DNA of 64,000 nt from Streptomyces aureocirculatus (GTDB lineage: Bacteria; Actinomycetota; Actinomycetes; Streptomycetales; Streptomycetaceae), in NCBI RefSeq assembly GCF_000720475.1, contig NZ_JOAP01000001.1, positions 62,001-126,000 of the forward strand, in the 5' to 3' direction. Position numbers and translations under genes: made by a program. Of the stretch, positions 45,996 to 53,976 are shown piece after piece. The stretch's first letter is position 1. Each line of letters opens with the position of its first letter. Under the pieces are notes generated by a model. It did no database searches. It worked only from the letters and a program-made list of their open reading frames with translations, and was not told where the DNA came from.

Positions 45996-47407
45996 TCGCT
46001 GACGATGTGACGGGGGCGACGGACGTCGCCCTCGCCCTGCGCGAGAGCGGTCTGCGGACCGTCCTGTACTTCGGGGTGCCGGACGCGGACCTGGAGCCGC
46101 CCGGTGGGCACGACGCCGTGGTCGTCGCGCTCAAGAGCCGGATGGCCACCCCGGCCAGGGCCGTCGCGGATTCCCTCGCCGCGCTGCGCAGGCTGCGCGG
46201 GCACGGCGTACGGCAGGTCTACCTCAAGTTCTGCTCCACCTTCGACTCCACCGCGGACGGCAACATCGGGCCGGTACTCGACGCCCTCGCCGACGCCCTG
46301 GACGTACCCACGGTGCTCCTGACGCCCAGCTCACCGCGGCACGGACGCACCCAGTACGGTGGCCATCTCTTCGTGCACGGCCTGCCGTTGGCCGAGTCAC
46401 CGATGCGGCACCACCCGGTGACCCCGATGACCGACTCCTCGCTGCCCCAACTGCTGCGGGCCCAGACGGACCGGCCTGTCGGCCTGGTGCGGTGGGAGAC
46501 CGTACGCGCGGGCGCCGACGCCGTCCGCGCGGCCGTGGACGACGCGGCGGCGCGCGGTGTCCGCCATCTCCTGGCCGACGCGCTCGACGAGAGCGATCTG
46601 CGCACCCTCGGCCTGGCCGCCGCCGGAGCCCCCCTGGTCGCGGGGGCCGCCGGACTCGCCGGGGGGCTCGCCCACACGGTGCGCGGCGGAGCCCACGGCC
46701 CGTACGACGAGGACGATCCGCTGGCGGCCTGGCCCGCCGCCGTCCTGTCCGGCAGTTGCTCGGCACGCACCCTGGAGCAACTCGCCGCCCTGCGGGCCCG
46801 GGGGCGGCCCGTGCACCGGCTCGACCCAATCACCGCCCCCGACCCGGGCGACCTCGCCGGGCGCGCCCTCGACTGGTACGACGCGCTGCCGCCCGGCCTG
46901 CCCCGCGGGGCACCCGTCTTCCACTCCTCCGTGCCGCCGGATGAACTGCACGCCATTCAGCGGGAGTTGGGCGCCGAACGCGCCGCCGCCGTCCTTGAGG
47001 AGGCCACCGGGCGCATCGCCGCGGGGCTCGTGGCGCGCGGCGTACGGCGTCTGATCGCGGCAGGCGGTGAGACGTCCGGGGCCGTGGTCGCCGCGCTCGG
47101 CGTCACCGGCGGCTGGGTCGGCCGAGCCGCCGCGCCCGGCGTCCCGTGGATCCGCCCCACGTCGGGCCCCGACATCGCACTGCTGCTCAAGTCCGGGAAC
47201 TTCGGCGCCCCCGACTTCCTGGCCACCACATCGGCATCTCCCCCGGACCGCTCGCCATCCGCCTCGCAGCACTCCCCGGACCGCTCCCCCGCCGCTCCGG
47301 AGCCGTCGCGCGACCCCTTCCCCGCCGCTCCGGAGCCGCACCCGGACCGTTCGCCCTCCGCCCCGCCACCTCCCCCGCACGGACGCACCGAAGGAGCCCG
47401 CTCATGA
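45974..47407 (+). CDS. otnK: OtnK-like four-carbon acid-sugar kinase (DUF1537)
   Basis: A 477-residue kinase of the DUF1537/OtnK family. The N-terminal substrate domain starts GVIADDVTGATDVALAL and includes YLKFCSTFDSTADGNIGPVL. The C-terminal nucleotide-binding domain has AAVLSGSCSARTLEQ, IAAGGETSGAVVAALGV and LKSGNFGAPDFL. It would phosphorylate 3-oxo-tetronate at C4. GTG at 45974 follows GGAGG and overlaps the upstream gene by 22 bases. The last about 55 residues are a Pro/Ser repeat tail (SPPDRSPSAS-like units) beyond the usual family end. The stop overlaps the aldolase start as ATGA. Confidence 0.9.
   Translation: MPGTLGVIADDVTGATDVALALRESGLRTVLYFGVPDADLEPPGGHDAVVVALKSRMATPARAVADSLAALRRLRGHGVRQVYLKFCSTFDSTADGNIGPVLDALADALDVPTVLLTPSSPRHGRTQYGGHLFVHGLPLAESPMRHHPVTPMTDSSLPQLLRAQTDRPVGLVRWETVRAGADAVRAAVDDAAARGVRHLLADALDESDLRTLGLAAAGAPLVAGAAGLAGGLAHTVRGGAHGPYDEDDPLAAWPAAVLSGSCSARTLEQLAALRARGRPVHRLDPITAPDPGDLAGRALDWYDALPPGLPRGAPVFHSSVPPDELHAIQRELGAERAAAVLEEATGRIAAGLVARGVRRLIAAGGETSGAVVAALGVTGGWVGRAAAPGVPWIRPTSGPDIALLLKSGNFGAPDFLATTSASPPDRSPSASQHSPDRSPAAPEPSRDPFPAAPEPHPDRSPSAPPPPPHGRTEGARS
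47236..47385 (+). repeat. Proline-rich repeat tail of otnK
   Basis: CCGGACCGCTC-type and GCCGCTCCGGAGCCG-type units recur three to four times. They encode PDRSPSA and PAAPEP motifs after the conserved kinase end. Like the neighbouring isomerase repeats, the units keep the reading frame. Confidence 0.75.
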
Positions 47408-48798
47408 ACGCCATGCCGACCTCCGCCGCCGCACCCGTCCCCCTCCAGGCCGCCGCGGAACGCGCGACCGCCCCCGCGCCCCACCCGGCCGGGCGCGCCG
47501 CCGTCGTCGTCACCGCTCGTGCCCTCGCCGCCCGCGGGCTCGTGCACGGCCGTACCGGCAACGTGTCGCTGCGCACGGGCGCTGGGACGATCCTCATCAC
47601 CCCGACCGGCGCCGATCTGGCGACCGTCGAGGCGGACGACCTGGCCGTCATCGGCGCCGACGGCACCCATCTGCACGGGCCGCCACCGTCCAAGGAGGCC
47701 TTCCTGCACGCGGCCGTGCTGCGCGCCCGCCCCGACGCACGGGCCGTCGTGCACACGCACTCCCCGTACGCCACCGCCGTGTCGTGTCTCGACGGCCTCG
47801 ACCCGGACGACGTGCTGCCCGCGCTCACCGCCTACTACGCCATGCGCGTCGGCCGCCTCCCGCTGCTCCCGTACGCCGCGCCGGGGGACACACGGCTCGC
47901 AGGGGCGGTGGCGGAGAAGGCCCGTACCCACACGGCGCTGCTGCTCCGGCACCACGGCCCGGTCGTTGCGGCTCCCGGTCTGGACGGGGCCCTCGATGCC
48001 GTCGAGGAGTTGGAGCAGACGGCGCGGATCTTCCTGCTGCTCCGCGGCACGGACCACGCCCGCCTGACCGGGGCACAGCGCGCGGACCTCGCCCCCCGGC
48101 CACCGCGCCCGGTGGCCCTGTTCAGCGCCCTCGCCATCAAGAAGGCACTCGACGACGTGGTCCTCGAGGGATTCAGCAGTACGACCGGCATCGACGTCGA
48201 GGGCGTCTACGAACCCACGAACGTGCTGCTGCGGCACCTGGAGTCCGGGGCGCGTCCCGACGTCATGGTCGGCGTGTCCGGCGCCCTCACGCGCCTTGCC
48301 GCCGCCGGGGAGCTCGCGGCGTCCTCGCTGCGGCCGCTCGCGCGGGTGGGCATCGGGGTGGCCGTACCCCCGGGAGCGCCCGCCGTGGACCTCTCCAGCA
48401 CCGACGCCCTCGTGCGGGCGCTGACGTCCGCGCGCTCGGTCGCGTACTCGCGGACGGGTGCGAGCGGTGTCGCGTTCGCCGCCCTGCTCGACCGGCTCGG
48501 CATCGCGGACGAGGTCAACTCCCGTGCCACCGTGGTCGAGAAGGGCTTCACCGCGCTCGCGGTGACGGACGGGCGTGCGGACCTCGCCGTACAGCAGCTC
48601 AGCGAACTGCGCTTCGTGCCGGACGCCCAGGTCGTCGGCCCCTTCCCCGAGGAGGTCCAGCACTACACCGAGCTGTCAGTGGCGCTCGGCACGCACGCGG
48701 TGGGCAGCCCCGGCGCCACCGCGCTCCTGCGGCACCTGACCGCCGCTCCCGCGCGTGCGGCGTACCGTGCGGCCGGACTCGAAGACCCACGCCGGTGA
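47404..48798 (+). CDS. otnC: Class II aldolase (OtnC-like) fused to ModA-like binding domain
   Basis: A 464-residue frame with two domains. Residues about 25-225 are a class II aldolase/decarboxylase: GRTGNVSLR, PPSKEAFLHAAV, metal-binding His in VVHTHSP and LLRHHGPVV. As OtnC it would decarboxylate 3-oxo-tetronate-4-phosphate to dihydroxyacetone phosphate. Residues about 235-460 look like the molybdate-binding-protein (SBP_bac_11) fold: FSALAIKKALDDVV, SGALTRLAAAGEL, GIGVAVPPGAPAVDLS, SVAYSRTGASGVAF and GLE near the end. There is no signal peptide, so the binding-protein domain would be cytosolic. The start overlaps the otnK stop, and the stop overlaps the permease start. I am not aware of this fusion. 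Confidence 0.85.
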   Translation: MNAMPTSAAAPVPLQAAAERATAPAPHPAGRAAVVVTARALAARGLVHGRTGNVSLRTGAGTILITPTGADLATVEADDLAVIGADGTHLHGPPPSKEAFLHAAVLRARPDARAVVHTHSPYATAVSCLDGLDPDDVLPALTAYYAMRVGRLPLLPYAAPGDTRLAGAVAEKARTHTALLLRHHGPVVAAPGLDGALDAVEELEQTARIFLLLRGTDHARLTGAQRADLAPRPPRPVALFSALAIKKALDDVVLEGFSSTTGIDVEGVYEPTNVLLRHLESGARPDVMVGVSGALTRLAAAGELAASSLRPLARVGIGVAVPPGAPAVDLSSTDALVRALTSARSVAYSRTGASGVAFAALLDRLGIADEVNSRATVVEKGFTALAVTDGRADLAVQQLSELRFVPDAQVVGPFPEEVQHYTELSVALGTHAVGSPGATALLRHLTAAPARAAYRAAGLEDPRR

Positions 48799-50144
48799 AC
48801 GCCATCCTCGCCCTGGTGGCGTTCATCGGGGTCATCGTCGTGTGGAACGTGACGTTCAGACGCAACATCGGCGAGGCCATGGTGCTCGGATTCCTGGCGA
48901 GCGCGGCGTTCGGGGGCACGGACGCGCCGCGCGTGGCCTGGGAGAGCCTCGTGGAAGGGCTGAAGTCGGAGATCACGTTCGCGGCGCTCGCGTTCGTCTT
49001 CGTCAGCGAACTGCTCACCCGTACCGGCCTGGTGCACCGGATGATCGACATCCTCAGCTCGCTGCTCGGCCGCCGCAAGGGCGGTTCCGCGTACGCGGCT
49101 ACGGTCGCGTCCGGCCTCTTCGGCGCCGTCGCGCACAACGGCGCGGCCATCGTCGCCACCGTCGGCTCGCTGGCCATCCCCTGGATGAAGCGGTCCCGCG
49201 CCAGCGGCGAGACGGCCGCGCTCGTCCTTTCGGGCAACGCGGGCGTCGGCGCCACCTTCCCGTTCAGCGGCGCGTTCTTCGTGCTGCTCGCGGCGCCCAC
49301 CGTGGTGCCCGTGCTCTCCTCGCGCGACGTCGTCGCCACGCTGTTCGTCACCGGTGCGTGGATGGTCGCGATGCGGCTCGCCATCGCGTACGGGATCGTG
49401 CGGTGGCGCGGGGTCGGCACCATGGCGGCGGCGGACATCCGGCCGCTGCGGGACTCCTTCGGCGCGGGCTGGACCTCGCTCCTGGTCCTCGCCGCCGTCG
49501 CGGTGCCGGTGCTGCTCACGACGGGCCCCGCCAGCGACTGGGCGACCGACCGGCTCGGCGGTCTCGACGCCTCGGACGCCGTGCCCCTCCTTGTGTGGCT
49601 GCCGGTGGTGATGCTGATCGCCGGGCTCCTGGTGGAGCGCCGGGCGCTGCCGCGCGGCGGGCCCGACTGGTGGCGGACCCTGGGCGAGATCGGCCCGAAG
49701 CTGGGTCTTGTGGGCGTCACGATGGTGTCGGCGTTCGCGGCCTCGGAGGTCCTCTCCCGGCTCGGCCTCGGCGACCAGCTCGCGCCCTATCTGGAGGACC
49801 TCCAGGACGTGCCGCCACTGGTGGCCGCGCTCGTCGTGGGCCTGGTCCTTGTCGTGGTCGCGGGTCCCCTCAACACCACGTCCACGCTCGCGGCCGTCGG
49901 CCCCGTGGCCTTCGCCGCGCTCACCGCCGCGGGCATCCCCGCGCATGTCGCCTTCGCGTCGGTCATCGTGTGGGCCTCGTCGGAGGGCTGCTCGCCGCCG
50001 GGCGCCGCGCCGCTGTACGTGGCCGCCGGCATCGCCGACATCGACCCGGCCCGCATCTTCGTACCCGTCGCCCTCTACTACCTGCTGCCGACCTATGTGT
50101 TCGGCGTCCTGATGGCGGTGGGCGTGCTGTGGGTCCCGGGCTGA
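48795..50144 (+). CDS. DctM-like (TRAP large-subunit type) permease
   Basis: A 449-residue membrane protein with about 11-12 helices. It resembles DctM/ion-transporter permeases: FGAVAHNGAAIVATVGSLAI and GNAGVGATFPFSGAFFVLL in the first half, PPGAAPLYVAAGIADIDPAR near the end. GTG overlaps the aldolase stop as GTGA. It probably imports the four-carbon acid sugar. No periplasmic DctP is present, and no typical four-helix DctQ; only a two-helix protein follows. It could work alone or be a related non-TRAP carrier. Confidence 0.8.
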   Translation: MNAILALVAFIGVIVVWNVTFRRNIGEAMVLGFLASAAFGGTDAPRVAWESLVEGLKSEITFAALAFVFVSELLTRTGLVHRMIDILSSLLGRRKGGSAYAATVASGLFGAVAHNGAAIVATVGSLAIPWMKRSRASGETAALVLSGNAGVGATFPFSGAFFVLLAAPTVVPVLSSRDVVATLFVTGAWMVAMRLAIAYGIVRWRGVGTMAAADIRPLRDSFGAGWTSLLVLAAVAVPVLLTTGPASDWATDRLGGLDASDAVPLLVWLPVVMLIAGLLVERRALPRGGPDWWRTLGEIGPKLGLVGVTMVSAFAASEVLSRLGLGDQLAPYLEDLQDVPPLVAALVVGLVLVVVAGPLNTTSTLAAVGPVAFAALTAAGIPAHVAFASVIVWASSEGCSPPGAAPLYVAAGIADIDPARIFVPVALYYLLPTYVFGVLMAVGVLWVPG

Positions 50145-50228
50145 GCCCGACGGGGGCGCAGTACAGCACCTCACCGGGCCTCACCGGGCCTCACCGAGTA
50201 CAGAGCCGCACAGAGAACGGAGTGCCTC

Positions 50229-50501
50229 ATGCATCACGTCCGTACGTTTCTCCTCGGCGCGACCCGCGTGCTCCTCGTCGCCTTCCTGCTCGGCGGACTC
50301 ACCGTGGTGACCGGCCAGGTAGTGGCCCTCGCGGCGGGCGACCGGCACCTCATGGAACTCTTCGGCACGGACGTCACCGAGGTGGTGTGCGTTGTGGCGG
50401 GAGCCGCGGGGATCTGCTCGTTCCTGCTCCTGTACGTACGGGACCGGGGCACCGGCGACCAGGACGGCGGGGAGGAGGACGGCGTGAGCGTCTGGGACTG
50501 A
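50229..50501 (+). CDS. Small two-helix membrane protein
   Basis: A 90-residue protein with two hydrophobic segments (about residues 9-35 and 50-70) and an acidic tail (DQDGGEEDGVSVWD). GGAG lies six bases before the ATG. It is downstream of the DctM-like permease by 84 bases, where GCCTCACCGG is repeated. Size and helix number do not fit a standard DctQ, but it might be a reduced partner. Otherwise the function is unknown. Confidence 0.65.
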   Translation: MHHVRTFLLGATRVLLVAFLLGGLTVVTGQVVALAAGDRHLMELFGTDVTEVVCVVAGAAGICSFLLLYVRDRGTGDQDGGEEDGVSVWD

Positions 50502-50614
50502 GCCGGGCGGGTGCCGTGTGGGCGGGCTCGTGACGGCAGGTGTGTGAGGCCATCGACCTGGGGCACACGGGTGTCGGACCGAGTCCGATTCGAGACCCTG
50601 GGGAGCAGTCACCC

Positions 50615-50881
50615 ATGAAAGCATCGAAGATCGCGTACAAGCCGGTCGGTCTCGCCCTGGGGGCCGTCAGCGGCATGCTGGCCGGGGCGGTGTTCAAACA
50701 GGCGTGGAAGAAGCTGGGGCACGACGAGGACGCGCCCGACGCCACGGACGAGGACAGGACCTGGGGTGAGGTGCTCCTTGCCGCCACTCTGCAGGGCGCG
50801 ATCTTCTCCGTGGTCAAGGCCGCGGTCGACCGCGGTGGCGCCGTCGCCACGCGCCGGATGACTGGCGCCTGGCCCGGCTGA
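50615..50881 (+). CDS. DUF4235 family membrane protein
   Basis: An 88-residue protein with the DUF4235 pattern: YKPVGLALGAVSGMLAGAVF, then an acidic loop, then LLAATLQGAIFSVVKAAVDR and a final RRMTGAWPG. Two membrane segments are likely. These small proteins are common in actinobacteria and have no assigned function. The start has GGGGAG upstream. A strong terminator follows the stop. Confidence 0.85.
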   Translation: MKASKIAYKPVGLALGAVSGMLAGAVFKQAWKKLGHDEDAPDATDEDRTWGEVLLAATLQGAIFSVVKAAVDRGGAVATRRMTGAWPG

Positions 50882-50884
50882 CGG

Positions 50885-50915
50885 CTCGGCCGACCGGGTC
50901 ACCCGGTCGGCCGAG
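50885..50915. terminator. Perfect 14-bp hairpin, bidirectional terminator
   Basis: CTCGGCCGACCGGG (50885-50898) is perfectly complementary to CCCGGTCGGCCGAG (50902-50915) across a TCA loop. It lies between the DUF4235 gene and the converging hydrolase gene, so it can serve both. Confidence 0.88.
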
Positions 50916-50927
50916 TCCCCGTTCCCC

Positions 50928-51695
50928 CTAGGCCGCGCGCCGGATGGGTGCGATGGTCCGGACCGGCTTGTCGGTGCTGAGGAAGTCCAGGACGAGGGCG
51001 TTGACCAGGTCCGGCTTCTCCTGGGTGAGGAAGTGCGAGGTGCCGGGCACGACAGCGAGTTCGGCGTTCGGCAGGGCCTCGTACATCTCCACGGCGTGCC
51101 GCATCGTCACCAGGTCGTCGTCGGAGAACATCACGAGCGTCCGCCGGGTCACGGCGGCCAGTTCCGAGGCCTGGAGGTCCGGCTCCCGCGCCGCCATCTC
51201 ACCGATCTTCGTGGCCACCACCCTGAAGTGTTCGAGGCCGTCGGGCGACACCTCGGCGTACGTGGGACCGAGGAACTCGAAGATCGCGTCGACGTCCCAC
51301 TCGGCGTCCGGCGCCGCCTCGCCCGCCTTGTTGAAGCCACCGCTGATCAGCACGACGCGCTTCACCAGGTCCGGCCGCCGCATGGCAACCAGCATCGCCA
51401 CCAGCGCCCCGTCGCTGTGCCCGACCAGGTCCGCGGGCTCGCCCACGACCTGTTCGAGGAACGCCACGGTGTCGTCGGCCATGAGCTGATAGGTGATCGG
51501 CCCCTCGACGTCCGGGGTGTGACCGTGCCCTCGGCGCTCGGGCGTGTAGACGTGGAAGTGCGCGGCCAGCGGTGCGAGGTTCGGCTCGAAGAACCGGGCG
51601 TCCACGAGTCCGCCGTGCATCAGCACCAGCGGCTCGCCTTCGCCGTGCTCGTCGTACCAGGTCTTCACGTCACCGAGCTGCACGTATGTGCCCAT
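50928..51695 (-). CDS. Alpha/beta hydrolase
   Basis: A 255-residue hydrolase of the haloperoxidase/esterase type. The oxyanion region is VLMHGG, the nucleophile elbow GHSDGA (Ser), the acid is probably in FSDDDLVT, and the His is in GTSHFLTQEKP. The ATG at 51695 begins MGTYVQLGDVKTWYDEHG. It is monocistronic between a terminator and a divergent F420-type oxidoreductase. The substrate is unknown. Confidence 0.9.
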   Translation of the reverse strand: MGTYVQLGDVKTWYDEHGEGEPLVLMHGGLVDARFFEPNLAPLAAHFHVYTPERRGHGHTPDVEGPITYQLMADDTVAFLEQVVGEPADLVGHSDGALVAMLVAMRRPDLVKRVVLISGGFNKAGEAAPDAEWDVDAIFEFLGPTYAEVSPDGLEHFRVVATKIGEMAAREPDLQASELAAVTRRTLVMFSDDDLVTMRHAVEMYEALPNAELAVVPGTSHFLTQEKPDLVNALVLDFLSTDKPVRTIAPIRRAA

Positions 51696-51851
51696 GGGTC
51701 CCCTCCGTCGTTGCCGTCGGCAGCATCATCGCAGCGTCCCCGCGGCGGCGGTGGCGGGACCCCGCACGCGGCCCGGAGCGTGCCGTACCTTCGTTGCTGC
51801 AAACGGCGGAACGCGCTGTTTCATCCGATGAACCGCGGGGACGCGGTCACC

Positions 51852-52823
51852 ATGGTGCAAATCGGATACACGATGATGACTGAGCAGGCCGGGCCGCGAG
51901 CGCTCGTCCAGCACGTGGTCGGTGCCGAAGAGGCCGGGTTCGACTTCTCGGTGACGAGCGACCACTACTTCCCCTGGCTGCGTTCGCAGGGGCACTCGCC
52001 GTACGCGTGGACCGTACTGGGCGCGGCGGCCCAGGCCACCTCGCGCATCCCGCTGATGACGTACGTGACGTGCCCGACCTTCCGCTACCACCCCGCGGTG
52101 GTGGCGCAGAAGGCCGCGACGCTCCAACTGCTCTCGGAGGGCAGGTTCCGTCTCGGCCTCGGCTCCGGCGAGAACCTCAACGAGCACGTGGTGGGCCGCG
52201 GCTGGCCTGCCGTGGACGTGCGCCACGAGATGTTCGAGGAGGCCGTCGGCATCATCCGAGCGCTGTTCGACGGCGGTCACGTCACTCACCACGGCAAGCA
52301 CTACGACGTGGATTCGGCACGACTGTGGGACCTGCCGGACGCGCCGCCGCCCATCGGGATCGCGGTGTCCGGCGAGCGGTCCTGCAAGCTGGCGGGGCGC
52401 CTCGCCGACCTGGTGATCGCCACGGAGCCCAAGTCGGAGCTGATCAGCGCGTTCGACCGGCACGGCGGCTCGGGGAAGCCGCGGGTGGGGCAGTTGCCCA
52501 TCTGCTTCGACACCGACCGCGACGCGGCGATCGCGCGGGCGCACGACCAGTTCCGCTGGTTCGCCGGGGGCTGGAAGGTGAACGCGGAGCTGCCGCACCC
52601 GGACTCCTTCGCCGGTGCCACCCAGTTCGTGACGCGCGACGACGTCGCCGAGTCCATCCCCTGCGGGGACAACCCCGATGACTTCGTCGCCGCGGTACGG
52701 CCCTACGTCGAGGCCGGGTTCACGGAGGTGGCGCTGGTGCAGGTCGGCGGCGACTCCCAGGAGCCGTACCTGAAGTGGTCGGCGCAGACGCTGCTTCCGG
52801 CGCTCCGGGACGCCTTCGGCTGA
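51852..52823 (+). CDS. F420-dependent LLM-class oxidoreductase (G6PDH-type)
   Basis: A 323-residue luciferase-like enzyme resembling the TIGR03557 F420 family: VQIGYTMMTEQAGPRAL, FDFSVTSDHYFPWLRSQGHS, TCPTFRYHPAVVAQKAATL, GSGENLNEHVVGRGWP. It would transfer hydride between F420 and an unknown alcohol or sugar-like substrate. The ATG at 51852 matches the family start; an in-frame ATG at 51828 would add eight residues. Use of F420 again points to an actinobacterium. Confidence 0.92.
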   Translation: MVQIGYTMMTEQAGPRALVQHVVGAEEAGFDFSVTSDHYFPWLRSQGHSPYAWTVLGAAAQATSRIPLMTYVTCPTFRYHPAVVAQKAATLQLLSEGRFRLGLGSGENLNEHVVGRGWPAVDVRHEMFEEAVGIIRALFDGGHVTHHGKHYDVDSARLWDLPDAPPPIGIAVSGERSCKLAGRLADLVIATEPKSELISAFDRHGGSGKPRVGQLPICFDTDRDAAIARAHDQFRWFAGGWKVNAELPHPDSFAGATQFVTRDDVAESIPCGDNPDDFVAAVRPYVEAGFTEVALVQVGGDSQEPYLKWSAQTLLPALRDAFG

Positions 52824-52969
52824 TACCGGGCTGATTCCCGGCGCCGAATCCCAACTCGGGGTGGTTGTCCGGCGCGCACGGGGTACCCGGGGCTACGTAA
52901 CCAAGCAGGACGCAAGAAGGCACGAGAACCGATCACGTCCGCGGCGACGGACGAAGAGGAGGCACGCTG

Positions 52970-53434
52970 ATGAGCACGGTCACGGAATCTGTGGACGTCG
53001 AGGTTCCCGCTCGCACTGCCTACAACCAGTGGACGCAGTTCGAGGAGTTCCCCCACTTCATGGAGGGCGTCGAGGAAGTCGTCCAACTGGACGAGCGGCG
53101 CAACCACTGGACCACGAAGATCAGCGGGGTCCGGCGCGAGTTCGACACCGAGATCGTCGACCAGCTTCCGGACGAGCGCATCGCCTGGCGCACGACGAGC
53201 GGGGACATCAAGCAGATGGGCATGGTCCGCTTCCAGGCCCTGGACGCCACGCACACCCGCGTGGAGCTCGTGATGGACATCGAGCCCGGCGGCATGACGG
53301 AGAAGGCCGCCGACACGATGGGCTTCATCGACCGCCGGGTGAAGGGCGACATGCAGCGCTTCAAGGAGTTCATCGAGAGCCGGTCCCTGGAGACGGGAAG
53401 CTGGCGCGGCCGGATCCGGCCCGAGGACATCTGA
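52970..53434 (+). CDS. SRPBCC-fold protein (polyketide cyclase/dehydrase-like)
   Basis: A 154-residue START/SRPBCC domain protein: VDVEVPARTAYNQWTQFEEF, HFMEGVEEVVQLDERRNHW, RIAWRTTSGD. The family binds hydrophobic ligands in a deep cavity; this subgroup is widespread in streptomycetes and not necessarily biosynthetic. GAGGAGG lies just upstream of the ATG. A hairpin terminator follows. Confidence 0.88.
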   Translation: MSTVTESVDVEVPARTAYNQWTQFEEFPHFMEGVEEVVQLDERRNHWTTKISGVRREFDTEIVDQLPDERIAWRTTSGDIKQMGMVRFQALDATHTRVELVMDIEPGGMTEKAADTMGFIDRRVKGDMQRFKEFIESRSLETGSWRGRIRPEDI

Positions 53435-53449
53435 TACCCCGTCGAGGGC

Positions 53450-53479
53450 GTCGGGCCGTGGTGTGACGGCCACGCCGAC
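53450..53479. terminator. Hairpin between converging genes
   Basis: GTCGG-GC-CGTGG (53450-53461) pairs with CCACG-CCGAC (53470-53479), with a two-base bulge and an eight-base loop. It lies between the SRPBCC gene and the converging unknown gene. Confidence 0.65.
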
Positions 53480-53524
53480 GAATCCGGCCCGGGGCCGCGC
53501 GGCGGACGACCGCGTGGCCCCGAG

Positions 53525-53923
53525 TCATGTGTCGCCGCGGGCAGCCCCGGACGCCGGGACCAGCGATGACAAGGCCGCGGGGAGCGACTTGCGCCACTGG
53601 CGGCGCATGAACGCCACTTGCAGCCGCAGGGTCGCGAGCCACACCCGCAGGAGCAGGCGCCTGCCGGGCGACCGTGCCCCTTCATTTTCCGCGGTGGCGA
53701 TGTCGTGCCGCTCCACGGCGTCCTGGTAGTCGTAGTACTCGCCGAATCCCGCGGTGAGGACGCGCTCCACCACCGGGCGCGTGTGGAACTCCGCGTCGTC
53801 GCCGGTGGGCAGTCCGCGGACGGCTTCCTGGTAGAGCACCCCGTCCTCGGGGCGGTCCCACACCCAGGGCGCGGACGCCGAGGGCGCGGGCGTGTGCGTG
53901 CGTGGGGACGTGGGCGTTGCCAT
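53525..53923 (-). CDS. Unknown protein downstream of FAD monooxygenase
   Basis: A 132-residue protein. The N-terminus is Thr/Pro/Ala-rich; a middle region is rich in aromatics and acids (EFHTRPVVERVLTAGFGEYY); an amphipathic or membrane-associating helix lies near the C-terminus (RLLLRVWLATLRLQVAFMRR). I do not recognise a family. It lies 53 bases downstream of the FAD monooxygenase gene on the same strand, so joint function is plausible. ATG at 53923 has GGAG nine bases upstream. Confidence 0.62.
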   Translation of the reverse strand: MATPTSPRTHTPAPSASAPWVWDRPEDGVLYQEAVRGLPTGDDAEFHTRPVVERVLTAGFGEYYDYQDAVERHDIATAENEGARSPGRRLLLRVWLATLRLQVAFMRRQWRKSLPAALSSLVPASGAARGDT

Positions 53924-53976
53924 CGATGTCGGCTCCACCGGTGCGTGTCCCCTGCCTTGGCCCTCTCGCCGTCCGG

